A stretch of DNA of 64,000 nucleotides from CBDCFV01 sp965216425 (lineage in GTDB: Bacteria; Chloroflexota; Dehalococcoidia; Lucifugimonadales; UBA3495): contig CBDCFV010000007.1 in NCBI GenBank assembly GCA_965216425.1, positions 1 through 64,000 of the forward strand. The letters run 5' to 3'. The notes beneath the pieces are model-generated. The model made no database searches. It was not told the origin of the DNA and saw nothing but the letters and a program-made list of their open reading frames with translations. The first letter of the stretch is position 1; every line of letters begins with the position of its first letter. This document shows positions 37,033-46,566 of the stretch, piece by piece. A program made the translations under genes and the position numbers.

Positions 37033-38229
37033 ATGTCCACAGGTTTCTCCAACTCGGGAGTCTCTCGATTCGAGGACCGGGACCTGGGAGCGCCCCGATT
37101 CCGGTGTGAAGTGGGTATGCCATTATCCGGGCAGCGGAACATCGGTCATAACCGATGGCACCCAGACATCCCGCCGCTAATCGAGATCGAACCCGGCGGT
37201 GAGGTGATCCTGGAGTCACCGGGTTACGACGACTATCAACTCCGGGACGACGACAGCACCGCTGACGTGGCCGCCATGGACTTGACCCGGGTCCATCCGT
37301 TGGCGGGGCCGGTGGCGGTGCGAGGGGCCGAACCCGGCGACCTGCTGGTGGTGGATCTCCTGGAGCTGTCACCACTGAGCGGAGTGGGCTACTCCTGTGT
37401 TATCCCCGAGATCGGAGGCATATTACGGGACGTCTACCCGGCAGCTTACAAGTCGGTCTGGTACATGAGAGGAAACGTCTATGCCGAGTCCCGGCACATC
37501 CCCGGAGTTCGCATTCCCGCATTGCCCCATCCGGGAGTGATCGGCGTGGCGCCGTCTCATGAGATGCTGGCCCAGTGGAACGAAAGGGAAGCCCCGTTGG
37601 CCGCAGACGACCGGGCGTACCTGCCCCACGCCGAGACAGCGTTGTTTCGCGGGGTGGACCCGCCAAAACATGCGTCGATGGCGGCGGAGGCGGCCAGGAC
37701 CGTGCCGCCAAGGGAAAACGGCGGCAACGTTGACATCAAGAACCTTTCCAGCGGCTCCAGAATATATTTTCCGGTATTCGTGCCGGGAGCCCTGCTCTCC
37801 GTGGGAGACCTGCATTTTGCCGAGGGCGATGGCGAAGCCACTTGGAACGCCATCGAGATGGATGGCGTGACCTGGCTGCGGGCGGGCCTCATCAAGGGAG
37901 GCGCCACGAAGTACAATGTCCGCACTCCGATGTTTCAACCGGGCCCGGTCGAACCCCAGTTTGGCAACCGGTATCTGACCTTTACCGGTTTCAACTTCCG
38001 GGGCAGCCAGCAGGCCTTCAACGATTGCACCATGGCCGCTCGAGAAGCGATGCTGCAAGCCATTGACCACTTGACCCACTTCGGCTACAGCGGAGAGCAG
38101 GCCTACACTCTATTGAGCGTCGCTCCGATAGAGCTCCGCATCAGTGGAATCACCGACGTGCCCAATGCTTGCGTTACCCTGTACTTGCCGCTGGACATTT
38201 TTGATCAAGGAATCCTGCCCCACGACTGA
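37033..38229 (+). CDS. Acetamidase/formamidase family protein
   Basis: 398 residues. Family landmarks are GHNRWHPDIPPLIEIEPGGE at the N-terminus, VHPLAGPVAVRGAEPGDLLV, GRIPVLPHP-like VRIPALPHPGVIGVAPSHEM, NGGNVDIKNLSSGSRIYFPV and FVPGALLSVGDLHFAEGDGE. These enzymes hydrolyse short amides to the acid and ammonia. ATG 37033 follows GAGGGATGAT. It is 65 bp upstream of the serine hydrolase in the same direction. The pair is divergent from the monooxygenase cluster. Confidence 0.92.
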   Translation: MSTGFSNSGVSRFEDRDLGAPRFRCEVGMPLSGQRNIGHNRWHPDIPPLIEIEPGGEVILESPGYDDYQLRDDDSTADVAAMDLTRVHPLAGPVAVRGAEPGDLLVVDLLELSPLSGVGYSCVIPEIGGILRDVYPAAYKSVWYMRGNVYAESRHIPGVRIPALPHPGVIGVAPSHEMLAQWNEREAPLAADDRAYLPHAETALFRGVDPPKHASMAAEAARTVPPRENGGNVDIKNLSSGSRIYFPVFVPGALLSVGDLHFAEGDGEATWNAIEMDGVTWLRAGLIKGGATKYNVRTPMFQPGPVEPQFGNRYLTFTGFNFRGSQQAFNDCTMAAREAMLQAIDHLTHFGYSGEQAYTLLSVAPIELRISGITDVPNACVTLYLPLDIFDQGILPHD

Positions 38230-38294
38230 TACGCCAACCTGGCTTGCTGATTAAGCCGAGGATTTCCAAGAATCATCGACGGAGGGGCGCAGCT

Positions 38295-39449
38295 ATGGCG
38301 GAAAGTCCGAAGAGCATCGTACAAGAAGCTATCGACGTCGCCATTGGAGAACGCGGGGAAATCGGAGTTCAGGTCGCAGTCTACCTGGATGGCGAACTGG
38401 TAATAGACCAGTGGGGCGGCCTGGCCGATGAGACCACCGGACGGGAGGTCGACGGGGACACTCTCTTCCCGGTGTTTTCCAATATAAAAGCGATGACGGC
38501 GACAGCGCTCCATATTCAGGCGGAGCGGGGGCTGGTGGACTACTACCATCCGGTGGCCAAATACTGGCCCGAATTCGGAAAGCACGGCAAGGACAAAGGT
38601 ACGGTGTTCGATGCATTGACCCACCGTATCGGGGTCCCCTTGATGCCCGTGGGAGTTACTCCGGAGTTGATGTGCGACTGGGACTGGATGGTGGGGCAGA
38701 TCGCGGAGATGCATCCGCTCTTCGAGCCGGGGACCCGGAGCGGTTACATGGCCTACACCTTTGGCTGGGTAGTAGGTGAGGTCGTGCGCCGTACCGATCC
38801 AATGCACCGGCCCTTCGGTCAGTTCATCCAGGAAGAAATATGCCAACCCCTGGGCATCACCGACATGTGGGCCGGAATTCCGCCCGAGGTTGAGTTCCGG
38901 GTGGCCAAACTCACCAATTTACCAGAGGTCCCTCCCGGCGCGCTGGGAATACCTCCGGGCTCGCTGCGGTTCCGGGCCTCTCCGCCCGTAGTAGGGACCA
39001 CCCAGGAGGTGTTTGGCCGCTCTGATGTGCGCCGGTCCTGCATCCCCGGAGCCCAAGGGATCATGAATGCACGGAGCCAAGCCCGTTTCTACGCTATGCT
39101 GGCCAATGGCGGCGAGCTAGACGGCGTGCGCCTTCTTTCCGAGGACCGGGTGCGGACCTTCCATATACCCCGTCCCCCCAGCGATTACGACCCGGTGCAG
39201 GGCAAGCCCCATCATGGGACCATCGGAGGATTCCACTTCGCGGGTAGTCCCGGCATGGGCGGCATGGGCGGCAACCCACTGGCTTTCGGCCATAACGGGG
39301 CTGGCGGTTCCCTGGGATGGGCGGACCCTCAGCACCGGCTGGCAGTTGCTATCCACCATAACCGCATGGTCCCCCATGGCCTTCCCGAAGAGAGCCCGCT
39401 GACACCCATTGGCGGAGCGGTGCGAAAGGCTCTGGGAATACCCGAGTAG
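38295..39449 (+). CDS. Serine hydrolase, class C beta-lactamase/esterase type
   Basis: 384 residues from ATG 38295 (GGAGGGG upstream). The SxxK motif is FSNIKAMTA (Ser near 61), with a tyrosine motif in GYMAYTFGWVVGEVVRR and FGHNGAGGSLGWADPQ as the KTG-box equivalent near the C-terminus. There is no signal peptide, so a cytoplasmic EstB-like esterase or amidase is more likely than a beta-lactamase. It is co-directional with the formamidase. Confidence 0.9.
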   Translation: MAESPKSIVQEAIDVAIGERGEIGVQVAVYLDGELVIDQWGGLADETTGREVDGDTLFPVFSNIKAMTATALHIQAERGLVDYYHPVAKYWPEFGKHGKDKGTVFDALTHRIGVPLMPVGVTPELMCDWDWMVGQIAEMHPLFEPGTRSGYMAYTFGWVVGEVVRRTDPMHRPFGQFIQEEICQPLGITDMWAGIPPEVEFRVAKLTNLPEVPPGALGIPPGSLRFRASPPVVGTTQEVFGRSDVRRSCIPGAQGIMNARSQARFYAMLANGGELDGVRLLSEDRVRTFHIPRPPSDYDPVQGKPHHGTIGGFHFAGSPGMGGMGGNPLAFGHNGAGGSLGWADPQHRLAVAIHHNRMVPHGLPEESPLTPIGGAVRKALGIPE

Positions 39450-39840
39450 GTTCACTTTCTAGTCGTTGGAGGGTTCGTTTACGGCGCTTCGGTTACTTGG
39501 AAGGGATACCACTCAGTCAATTATCCTGACCGGGCCTTCCGGTTATCGGTACAAGCCCCCTAAGCCCGAATCCACCGATGGACACCGAATGGACGGCGTG
39601 AGAACAGCGGAAGGGGGGTGAGGGAGCTACAGGGGAGATGGCCTGGGCTCCATTGGGGTAGATGGGAGGTCGGCGGAGGGTCTTCAGTCGTCGCACAGGG
39701 CCCCTATTGGACGTCTGCGGACGTTGGGCAGGGCAAGATGGCGGGGATAGGACGCAGCAAGAGACACTCGCGGACCGGAGTGGCGCGAGTTGGCGGGGAC
39801 GTTTGGTTGGCCGGTTGATGGGTCAGTGGCAGACGGGTCG
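39450..39840. other. Intergenic region left of IS1380
   Basis: 391 bp. No gene or repeat is recognised. The left terminus of the IS1380 element probably lies here but I could not define it. Confidence 0.4.
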
Positions 39841-41201
39841 TCAGGCTGGGAGTGGAATCGCTTGCAGCCGGGCGAGGGCGCGGCTGAACTGCTCCTCCCA
39901 AGGCCAGCGCCGGGGAAGATGCAGAGTCAACCGGCGTGCCGAGCGGGTGAGCCGCCCGGCCAGGGCAAAGAACCGCCGCCGGAGGGTCTTGGTGGTCACT
40001 ATCTGCTCGCCCAGGCCGAGCCGCGCCGTCCAGCGGGCGAGGTTATGCGCCATCACCTGGGCGGCCAGCCAGGCGGCGTTGGCGGCGAAGCGGCCCGAGG
40101 GGAGATGGTTCAGCCCTACGCCGTACTTGAGGTCTCGGATGGCGTTCTCGATCTCGGCGTGGCGGCGATGACCGGCCTCCAGTTCCAGGGTCTCCCCGTC
40201 CCGGTCGGTGATGAAGCCGTGATAGCTGTAGGTGGCGAAGAGGGCCAGTTGGGAACCGGGCGTGGGCTTCACCCGCCGGACGATGAGCCGCACCGGCGCG
40301 GCGTCCGGCTCACTCTGGAAGGGGGTGTAGGTGGTCTCCGCCACATCGGCGGCGCCGTCCATCCAGTAAGGAATCGGCGCCCAGTCCGCCTCGGGTATCG
40401 CCTCGGGTATCGCCTCGATGAGATTGTGCAGGCTCTGGTGCTGGCGGATGGTGATGGAGAAGCGGACGTCCAGCTTGCGGCAGACGGATACTATGCTATG
40501 GGTGTAGAAGCCGCTGTCAGCGCGCACCGTGAGTTGCCCGCTGGCCCCTCCGTAGCGAACCCGCCCCACCGTTTCACGCAGGAAGTGGGCGGCACCGCGG
40601 GCGGTGTTGGCGCGGCCCTCCCGCAGCCGGGACATCAGCACGTCGCCGGTTCCGGCGGCCACGGCCAGCAGCGGGTGATAGCCCCGCTTGCCGGTATAGC
40701 CGTGGTGGCGGGCACCCTCCTTGGCCAGGCCGTAGGTCTCGCAGATGGTCGAATCGAGGTCGATGGTGAATGGTGCGTCGCCGGGTCCGGCCCCAGCCGC
40801 CCAGGCCCGGGCCAGCAACTCGCGGCTCACCCGGTCCAGTTGGCGGACATGGCCCCACCTGAAGCTGCGCAGGAAGGTGCCCAGAGCCTGCCCTCGCGAA
40901 GGCGGGGGGTGGACGGCGCCTTGACCGTGCTGCCCAGGGCGCGGGCGGTCCCGCCGGTGCGCAACACGTCGGCGTCGTCGATGCAGTCGCCACCAGCCAG
41001 CGCAGACGCAACCAGGGTCATCATCTTGTCGCCGGTGTTGGCCCGCCCCGGGGCATTGCCCAGGTCGAGGCGCTGCCGGACGAGTTCGGGCAGGCCCAGG
41101 CGCAGGGCGAGGGTGGCCGGCAGGATCAGCCCGGCATTGGCCACCAGACGGTGATCGTCGAAGGAGACACGGATGCGGTCGGGGTAGTGGCGTGGCAGCA
41201 T
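39841..41201 (-). pseudogene. IS1380 transposase split by PAL
   Basis: The N-terminal part starts at ATG 41201 (MLPRHYPDRIRVSFDDHRLV). It proceeds through NTGDKMMTLVASALAGGDCI to KAPST, where PAL 9 (40886-40909) shifts the frame. The catalytic part continues as FTIDLDSTICETYGLAKEGA, QLTVRADSGFYTHSIVSVCR and AEIENAIRDLKYGVGLNHL, giving the D, D and E of the IS1380/DDE_Tnp_1 group. A tandem EAIPEAIPEA doubling is present. Apart from the PAL insert it looks intact. Confidence 0.85.
40886..40909 (+). repeat. Palindromic insert (PAL) 9
   Basis: CCCTCGC/GCGGGGG hairpin. In the coding direction it reads PRLREGRLW in the IS1380 transposase and shifts the frame. Confidence 0.85.
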
Positions 41202-41383
41202 CTATTGGGTGCTCCTTTTCCGGGGTTGGTTTCGTGTTTCAAAACCATTATCCCAGATTCAGAGGAGCACCCTCTGGCTTCTTCAAGGGCTGTCCCAAAG
41301 GCCGTCCTTCGGTGGATTCGGGCTAACCCTCGCAGGCGTGCCCTCGCCCATCCCAAGCGCTCCGGTGAGGCGAATGTCCCTCT

Positions 41384-41637
41384 GTCCCCCACCGGAGCGG
41401 AACTCCTCTTCGAGGTCTTCAGCCAGCGCTACGAGCGGGGCTCAATCCTGGTCACCACCAATTTGTCTTTCGACGAGGGGACTGAGGTCTTCGGCTCGGA
41501 GCGTCTGTACCGGAGCGCTGCTGGACCGGCTTACCCACCATGTCCACATCCTGGAGATGAACGGCGAGAGCTACCGGCTCAAGCGCAGCCGGGAGAACGC
41601 CGCGTCCCAAGCTCCGGACGGTGGCGAGGAAGAATAG
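41384..41637 (+). pseudogene. istB C-terminal fragment
   Basis: The residues LLFEVFSQRYERGSILVTTN, then (after one shift) LLDRLTHHVHILEMNGESYR match the C-terminal third of IS21 helper ATPases. The Walker A part is missing. It lies between IS1380 and an IS701 fragment. Confidence 0.75.
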
Positions 41638-42428
41638 GGCGCACCGTCAACGCTGCCCCTTCCTACTCCTGTAACGTCCCCACTCCGACCAATTTACTGC
41701 CGTCAGTCATCACGTCAGTGGTACACGATCACGCCGCCCCAGTGGCCCAATATCTCGGCGCCATTGACAGGTCGAAGGCGGAGTTGGCCTTGGAACTGTT
41801 GGAGTGAGCCTTGGGGTTGGGCCACCTCAAGGCCGGATGGGTTGCCGGGGACGACGCCTTCGGGATGTCGCTGTCCTTCCGGGAGTCCCTGGAGGCCTTG
41901 GGGATGCGCTACGTGCTGGATGTTCCGGGCAGCACTCCGGTCTGGCCCTTGGCGCCTTCGTGGACCAGTCCGGACTATCCGGGGTTCGGGCGCTCCCGCA
42001 AACCCAGGCTGGTGGACGGACAGCGTCGTACCATGGAGCAGCGCAGTGACGAGTTGCCGGATGAGGCTTGGCGGGAGATAACGGTGGCGGAGGGATCCCA
42101 AGGGCCGCGCACTTACCGGTTCAGCGCCCAGCGGATGCAGCCGACCATCAGGCGCAAGCCCGGCGAAATCCACTGGGCCGTCTATCGCAGGAACCTGGGC
42201 GGCAGCGAGCCCCGCTACTACCTGTCCAACGCTCCTGAAGACACTCCCTTGGAGACCCTGGCCTACGTGGGTGGTTCCAGGTGGCGCATTGAGACTGAAA
42301 AGGGCGATGCGGGGCTGGACGAGTACGAGACCCGCAGCTGGGCAGGCTGGCATCACCACATAGCCATGTGCCTGCTGGGCGGAGCGTTCCTGTTGGGCCT
42401 GCAGCAGGATTGGGGGGGGGGGAAGATG

Positions 42429-43758
42429 CTGACAGGGGTATGTAAGGGCTGAAATGGTCTGAAAACTTGGAAAACGCACGGGGTTCCGGCATCTTGGTAG
42501 CAGTCACTAAACCAGGTGCCGGAGGTGTCCCATGCGCCTTCCAAGGGAATGCTACCAGATGCAGCAGATCATTGAAACGCATCTACCTCACCTCTCCCGA
42601 CCACAGTTGACCGGCCTGGTACTGTGGGTCTGCGGGGCCATTCTCGCCGGCAGCGCCTGCCAGAACGCCGTGGCCTCCGCCCTCTCGCCCTGGGGCGCTT
42701 GGAACAACTTCCGCCAGTATCTCCGGGAGTGGCTCTACGACGGCAGCGACCGGGCCCGTCCCTGCCAGACCGAACTGGACGTAAGCCTCTGCTTCGCCCC
42801 ACTGCTCCGGTGGGTCCTGGCTTGGTGGCGTTCCGGACGGCTGGCCCTGGCCGTTGATCCCACGCTCAAAGGCGACCAAACCACCGCCATCGTCATCAGC
42901 GTGGTCTACCGGGGTTGCGCCATTCCCGTGGCCTGGCGCATCCACCGGGCCACCCAGCGCGGCTCCTGGATGGATCCCACGGTGGAACTGCTCAGGAAAC
43001 TGGCCCCGGCGGTTCCCAGGGAAATGACCGTCATCGTGCTCTGCGACCGGGGCATCGCCAGTCCCAAGCTGTGGCGACAGATACGCGCCCAAGGCTGGCA
43101 TCCCTACATGAGGTATCGGAAGAACGTCAGCTTCTGCGCCCAAGACGGCCGCCGGTTGCCCGCACAGCACTTCGTTTCCCGTCCCGATACGGCTTGGATT
43201 GGCCGCGGCACCGCCTTCAGCACCCCCACCGCAAAACGCCGCTGCACCCTGCTGGCGGTCTGGTACGTCGAGCAGGAAGAACCTTGGATCATCCTCACCG
43301 ACCTGCCGCCGGAGGACGCCGGACCCAGCTGGTACGCCCTGCGCTTCTGGATCGAACTGGGCTTCAAGGCCGTCAAAAGCCTGGGCTGGAAGTGGGACAA
43401 GACCAGGAGAACCGACCCGGCCCGCATCTCCCGCCACTGGCTGGTGCTGTCGGTGGCGACGCTGCTGGCCCTGGCCTATGGCACCAGGGTGGAAGACGCC
43501 CATGACCGCAGGATTGCTCCAGGCAACCTGCGCACACCTCCCAGAGCACCGACTCCCAGGCGCCGCGACCCCTGGGGCAGGCCGGTACGGACCGTCAGCA
43601 TCATCCGCCACGGCATCGACTGGCTGCGGCGGTTGCTGCTCAGGGGCCGCCTCTGGAGCCGGGTCTGGCTGCTGCCCGAACCCTGGCCGGAACCCAAGCC
43701 CAACCTGGAAGTCACCCACCATGCCCCTACCTGAAAACCCCATACATACCCTTGTCAG
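42429..43758 (+). mobile_element. IS4 family element, intact
   Basis: 1330 bp with ends CTGACAGGGGTATGTA / TACATACCCTTGTCAG. The 11-bp target duplication GGGGGAAGATG lies at 42418-42428 and 43759-43769. It is parent of MITE-D. Confidence 0.92.
42532..43734 (+). CDS. IS4 family transposase
   Basis: 400 residues. LALAVDPTLKGDQTTAIV holds the first aspartate and VIVLCDRGIASPKLWRQI the second. The family signature Y-x2-R-x3-E-x6-K is exact in YALRFWIELGFKAVK, with the catalytic glutamate. Upstream, MRLPRECYQMQQIIETHLPH starts 103 bp inside the left end. It is intact and the only gene of the element. Its insertion split the IS701 copy 3 gene. Confidence 0.92.
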   Translation: MRLPRECYQMQQIIETHLPHLSRPQLTGLVLWVCGAILAGSACQNAVASALSPWGAWNNFRQYLREWLYDGSDRARPCQTELDVSLCFAPLLRWVLAWWRSGRLALAVDPTLKGDQTTAIVISVVYRGCAIPVAWRIHRATQRGSWMDPTVELLRKLAPAVPREMTVIVLCDRGIASPKLWRQIRAQGWHPYMRYRKNVSFCAQDGRRLPAQHFVSRPDTAWIGRGTAFSTPTAKRRCTLLAVWYVEQEEPWIILTDLPPEDAGPSWYALRFWIELGFKAVKSLGWKWDKTRRTDPARISRHWLVLSVATLLALAYGTRVEDAHDRRIAPGNLRTPPRAPTPRRRDPWGRPVRTVSIIRHGIDWLRRLLLRGRLWSRVWLLPEPWPEPKPNLEVTHHAPT

Positions 43759-44236
43759 GGGGGAAGATGCCCCGGATCACGAAGCCTCAGGTATACCGGG
43801 TGGTGCGGGAAATGCTGCCCCAGGAACGGTTCGGCCGGATGAGTTGCTGCGATGGCTCGAGGATACGCAGGATAGTAACGAACGAGCCAAGCGCTCCCAT
43901 GCCAAGCACCGAGCCGCCCTTCGCGCCTCCCCACACATCCCTCCTTGAACCGTCGTTGTAATACTAGCCCACTGTCAGGGTACTGCTTGGGCCGTATTGC
44001 GGAATGACAGGGCCAGGACGTCGATGCGCTGCTTGTTCTTGTAGTAGAACAGGTCGTCCTGCTCCAGGCTGGTGATGTCTAGCGCCAGGTCCAGCATGAT
44101 GGGGCTGGAGGTGCCGGTTCAGGTACATTCCCATGCCGGCGCCGGCGATGGAACCGGCGATGCCGCCCATTAGGTTGCTGAGCAAGGGAACGGCGCTTCC
44201 CGCGGCCGTTCCGGCCGCTCCGCCCACCATTGCTAG

Positions 44237-45688
44237 TACTACAACGACGAGTTGTCTGATAGGATGGCTGGACAGATTATGTTGGGTGGTTTGGGTGATG
44301 GATGCGGAGAGCTTCGAGCGGGTCTACGACAGCCTTCAGGAATTCCACGCCTTCTTTGCGGCCTCCTTCGGCCGCAAGCAGTGGCGGGAGCACAGCGGGA
44401 ATTACCTTCAGGCGCTGCTGGTGCAGGACCAGGAGCGGCGCAACGCCGAGAATCTCTCGGAATCGGTGGGCATCTCGGCCCGGGCGATGCAGCGCTTTCT
44501 GACCGAGGCCCGGTGGTCCGATGAGACAGTCATAGGGCGGTTGCAGAAATACTTGGCCCCCAGGCTGGGACACCCGGAGGCGGTGTGGGTGTTCGATGGG
44601 AGCGACTTCCCCAAGCAGGGCAGGAAGTCGGCGGGAGTGGCCCGGCAGTACTGCGGCCGGCTGGGCAAGGTGGCCAACTGCCAGGGTGGGATGTTCCTGG
44701 CCTACGTCAGCCCGCTGGGCCGGGCGTTGGTAGACAAGCGGCTGTATCTGCCCAAGAGTTGGACCTCCGACCAGGACCGGTGTGCTGCGGCGGGTGTGCC
44801 GGAGGACCGGCGGAACTACCGCTCGAAGACGGAGTTGGCCCTGGAGCTGCTGGAGCGGGCCATGGAGCTGGGCTACCTAAGGGCCCAGTGGGTTGCGGGA
44901 GACGACGCCTTCGGGATGTCCCCGTCCTTCCGGGAGGGACTGGAGGCTCTGGGGATGTGGTACGTGCTGGACGTTCCGGGCAGCACTACGGTCTGGCCCT
45001 TGGAGCCGGCTTGGACCAGTCCGGAATATCCAGGGTTCGGGCGACCCCGCAAACCCAGGCTGCGGTCTGGGCAGCGCCGGACCATGGAGCAGCGCGGTGA
45101 TGAACTGCCGGATGAGGCCTGGCAGGAGATAACGGTGGCCCAGGGAAGCCAGGGGCCGCGCACCTACCGGTTCAGCGCCCAGCGGGTGCGGGCCACCAGG
45201 AGGCGCAAGCCCGGCGAGGAGGGATGGGCCGTCTGGCGCCGGAACCTGGACGGCAGCGAGCCCCGCTACTACCTGTCCAACGCTCCTGAGGACACAACCT
45301 TGGAGACCCTGGCGTACGTGGGTGGGTCCAGGTGGCGCATTGAAACGGAGTTTGAGACTGAGAAGGGCGACGTTGGGATGGACGAATACGAGACCCGCAG
45401 CTGGGCAGGCTGGCACCACCACATAGCCATGTGCCTGCTGGGGGGAGCGTTCCTGCTGGGCCTGCAGCAGGATTGGGGGGGAAAAGATGCCCCGGATCAC
45501 GAGACCGCAGGTGTGCCGGGTGGTGCGTGAGATGCTACCCCGGGAGCAGTTCGGGCCGGAGGAGTTGCTGCTATGGCTGGAGGAGACGCAGCTACGCAAC
45601 GAACGGGCTCGCCGTTCCCACGAGAGACGCCGCTCCACCCGCCGCGAAGGCAGGATGGAGCCGCCACCTTAAACCCGTCGTTGTAGTA
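44237..45688 (+). mobile_element. IS701 copy 2
   Basis: 1452 bp with CTAG duplicated at 44233-44236 and 45689-45692. It matches copy 1 except at about two positions (near 45424 and the poly-G run), so its insertion is recent. Confidence 0.93.
44298..45530 (+). CDS. IS701 family transposase
   Basis: 410 residues, the same as copy 1: catalytic regions WVFDGSDFPKQGRK, WVAGDDAFG and SRWRIETEFETEKGD. The poly-G run here is seven G followed by four A (copy 1: eight G, three A) with unchanged frame. The C-terminal tail MPRITRPQVCRVVREML again lies in the -1 frame (45487-45672). An upstream reading to 44133 starts in host sequence outside the element and is not the gene start. Confidence 0.92.
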   Translation: MDAESFERVYDSLQEFHAFFAASFGRKQWREHSGNYLQALLVQDQERRNAENLSESVGISARAMQRFLTEARWSDETVIGRLQKYLAPRLGHPEAVWVFDGSDFPKQGRKSAGVARQYCGRLGKVANCQGGMFLAYVSPLGRALVDKRLYLPKSWTSDQDRCAAAGVPEDRRNYRSKTELALELLERAMELGYLRAQWVAGDDAFGMSPSFREGLEALGMWYVLDVPGSTTVWPLEPAWTSPEYPGFGRPRKPRLRSGQRRTMEQRGDELPDEAWQEITVAQGSQGPRTYRFSAQRVRATRRRKPGEEGWAVWRRNLDGSEPRYYLSNAPEDTTLETLAYVGGSRWRIETEFETEKGDVGMDEYETRSWAGWHHHIAMCLLGGAFLLGLQQDWGGKDAPDHETAGVPGGA

Positions 45689-46566
45689 CTAGGACGGTGT
45701 TTATTCCCATCCGGGACATGAGCGTCAGGGTCTGTACCACCTGGATTTTGTTCCTGGTGGTCCGATCGGCGGCTTTGAACTGTTGCTCCGTAGTGATGAC
45801 GCTGTGGATCAGCCGTGCGCCGGCGATGATTGTGCCAGCGTAGGGGAGGAGGTCTCCGATGCCGTCGGGAATGTCGATGCCGAGGTTGTCGGTGAGAGTG
45901 GACAGGCCATCTTCTGTTCCCTCAATCAGAAGATAATCCGGGCCGAGTTCGGTCATCTGGTCCAGGTACTCCGGTGCCGATGCGGCTATCCGGTCGTAGA
46001 TCTCCGCGCTGACTGCGAAGTGCAGGTCGGGGTTCTCCGAGACGAGACCTTGTATTTCGTAAGCGTAGTCTGCAGCGCCGGTCTTGACTTGGATCATGGT
46101 CTCCACTCCGTCCGGGTTGATGCCGGAAATATCCCAGACGGCCTGGGTGGGATCGCTTGCGATGGATAGGTTGGTCCAGCCAGCGTCGGTAAGTTGGTCC
46201 TGAGCTTGGAATTCGGCCAACTTCCCCTTGAGGCCGCTTATGAATCCGTCCATGGACTCGGGGCCACGGTCCATCATTTCCATCCAGTGCTGGTGCAGGG
46301 AGTGGTCGGCGGCTAGTCCCGGGTATTGACCTTGGTAGGCCGCGGCCAAGCTGTCGTCTACGTTGATGTCGTCGAAGATGGTCCACAGGCCGGTGCTGGC
46401 CGCGGAGGTGAGTTCGGCGGTGTGGAGAATGTTGTCCCTGCTCACCAGCCCGGCTATGTGATCCTGGAACGAACGTCGTGAGTCGTTTGGACCGTCTGGA
46501 ATCGTCGGCAGGATGGCCAGCTCGGGCAGCAGGCTGAGCGATTGCAGTGGCATAGTGGTTGCTCCG

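Larger units (their letters stand above)
39841..41260 (-). mobile_element. IS1380 family element
   Basis: It contains the transposase and an upstream end reading ATTGGGTGCTCC...AAAACCATTATC (41202-41255), which recurs at 48902-48966. The distal border is not defined. Confidence 0.75.
41764..43972 (+). pseudogene. IS701 copy 3, 5'-truncated and split by an IS4 element
   Basis: Sequence homologous to the second half of the IS701 transposase begins at 41764 (AELALELLE, with a stop after it). It runs through GWVAGDDAFGMSLSF and GGSRWRIETEKGD to a run of ten G. There the IS4 element (42429-43758) is inserted. After it the C-terminal tail MPRITKPQVYRVVREMLPQE resumes and the right terminal repeat ends with CGTCGTTGTAATA before CTAG (43969-43972). 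Here the poly-G is in frame with the tail, unlike copies 1 and 2. Confidence 0.85.
43979..46553 (-). pseudogene. Glycine-zipper membrane protein gene split by IS701 copy 2
   Basis: The 5' part (46553-45689; GGAG before ATG 46553) encodes a soluble domain (QDHIAGLVSRDNILHTAEL, ...DYLLIEGTEDGLSTLTDNL) ending ...MSRMGINTV. The 3' part (44236-43979) continues LAMVGGAAGTAAGSAVP and LMGGIAGSIAGAGMGMYL, a glycine-zipper membrane segment. Removing 44237-45688 plus one CTAG gives ...GINTVLAMVGGAAG in one frame. After MYLNRHLQP one more shift precedes a plausible C-terminus (PIMLDLALDITSLEQDDLFY). The function is unknown. It is paired with the coiled-coil gene at 46567, whose product also ends in a membrane helix. 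Confidence 0.7.

Noticed and set aside
44133..44297. N-terminal extension of the IS701 copy 2 transposase
   Set aside because: The extra codons lie in host DNA outside the element and are absent at copy 1.
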